From positions 1-23,430 of the IMG/VR virus record IMGVR_UViG_3300031857_001437: a stretch of DNA of 23,430 bases, one strand, 5' to 3'. The notes under the pieces are model-generated. The model was not told the origin of the DNA. It did not search any database and saw nothing but the letters and a program-made list of their open reading frames with translations. The DNA is from a virus. This document shows, piece after piece, positions 23,057 through 23,430 of the stretch. Numbering within the stretch: the stretch's first letter is position 1; the number at the start of each line of letters is the position of its first letter. The position numbers were made by a program, and so were the translations under genes.

Positions 23057-23430
23057 TTACTCCCAACTTCCTCCCAGTTTTTCCAGCTTGGCCAGTTCGT
23101 TTTTGTCCCGCTCGCCACCAATCCAGCGCGCGTAATGGCGCAGAACCGTCTCGATCCTGTCGCCCAGCTGCGACGCCAGCCACGACGGCTCAACACCCGC
23201 TGACAGCGCCCTGCTGGCGTATGTATGCCGCAGTGTGTACGGCCTCCGATACCGCACGCCCGCGCGTTCACAAGCGCTCACGAACGCCTCCGTCAAATGC
23301 TCCTCGGCGTAGGGGTTGTTCTTGCTGGTGACGAACACCCACGACCCGGCAAACCGGGTGGCGGTGTGTTCTTTCAAGATGCGCTTGGCCTCACGCGTCA
23401 GCAGCACCCGCCGTGACTGGTGGGTTTTTG
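23057..23430 (-). CDS. int: Tyrosine-family phage integrase (C-terminal part)
   Basis: The C-terminal catalytic part of a site-specific recombinase; the 5' part lies beyond the right edge of the window. The visible 124 residues include the KTHQSRRVLLTREAKRIL strand region, the Arg-His box in YTLRHTYASRAL, QLGDRIETVLRHYARW with the presumed nucleophile Tyr, and a charged tail ending LEKLGGSWE. The position usually held by His in LGH is Asp here (LGD). The gene points toward the tRNA end 45 bases away, the usual arrangement for int beside its attachment site. It is the only - strand gene of the window. Confidence 0.92.
   Translation of the reverse strand, partial: KTHQSRRVLLTREAKRILKEHTATRFAGSWVFVTSKNNPYAEEHLTEAFVSACERAGVRYRRPYTLRHTYASRALSAGVEPSWLASQLGDRIETVLRHYARWIGGERDKNELAKLEKLGGSWE

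Overview
The window is a temperate tailed-phage genome segment, either a prophage or a phage or plasmid-like circle. It comes from an HK97-type siphovirus of a GC-rich proteobacterium; the Burkholderia/Xanthomonas/Pseudomonas style of gene is familiar, but no host gene is present to fix the genus. Every gene is on the + strand except an integrase at the right edge. Genes are packed with 1-4 base stop/start overlaps (TGATG, ATGA, GTGA), as in one long late operon.

Layout. (1) 1-1830: a calcineurin-like phosphoesterase with an N-terminal helix-turn-helix, a small Cys-rich protein and two small membrane proteins. (2) 1841-5346: five virion or fibre-like proteins, including one built of about sixteen 20-residue repeats followed by a ladder of arginines spaced nine residues apart. 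(3) 5343-7664: HNH endonuclease, P27-like small terminase and large terminase, with a possible cos region in the HNH-TerS gap. (4) 7664-13022: portal, ClpP-like protease, major capsid protein, a small unassigned protein, head-tail connector, head closure, gp10-like and tail-terminator-like proteins. Two intrinsic terminators stand back to back between protease and capsid. (5) 13099-22771: tail tube, tail assembly chaperone with a complete -1 frameshift signal, tape measure, tail-tip proteins, fibre-like proteins and a small terminal gene. (6) 22772-23430: a non-coding stretch with a tRNA 3' end (probable attachment site) and the C-terminal part of a tyrosine integrase on the - strand.

How it works together: HNH and terminase cut and pump DNA through the portal into a capsid matured by the protease. 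Connector, closure and terminator proteins join head to tail. The tail tube is assembled around the tape measure with the frameshifted chaperone. Tip and fibre proteins, including those upstream of the terminase, probably make the host contact. The integrase and tRNA-end site give lysogeny.

The tail genes, the att-like tRNA end and the integrase are contiguous with no host gene between them. This is the order expected across attP in a circular phage genome, or across the junction of two tandem prophages. I see no defence system, CRISPR array, complete tRNA or IS element, and nothing I can call a wholly new system. The most informative unusual features are the frameshift signal, the two periodic protein repeats, the tandem terminators inside the head operon, and the integrase 3'-end scar beside the attachment site.
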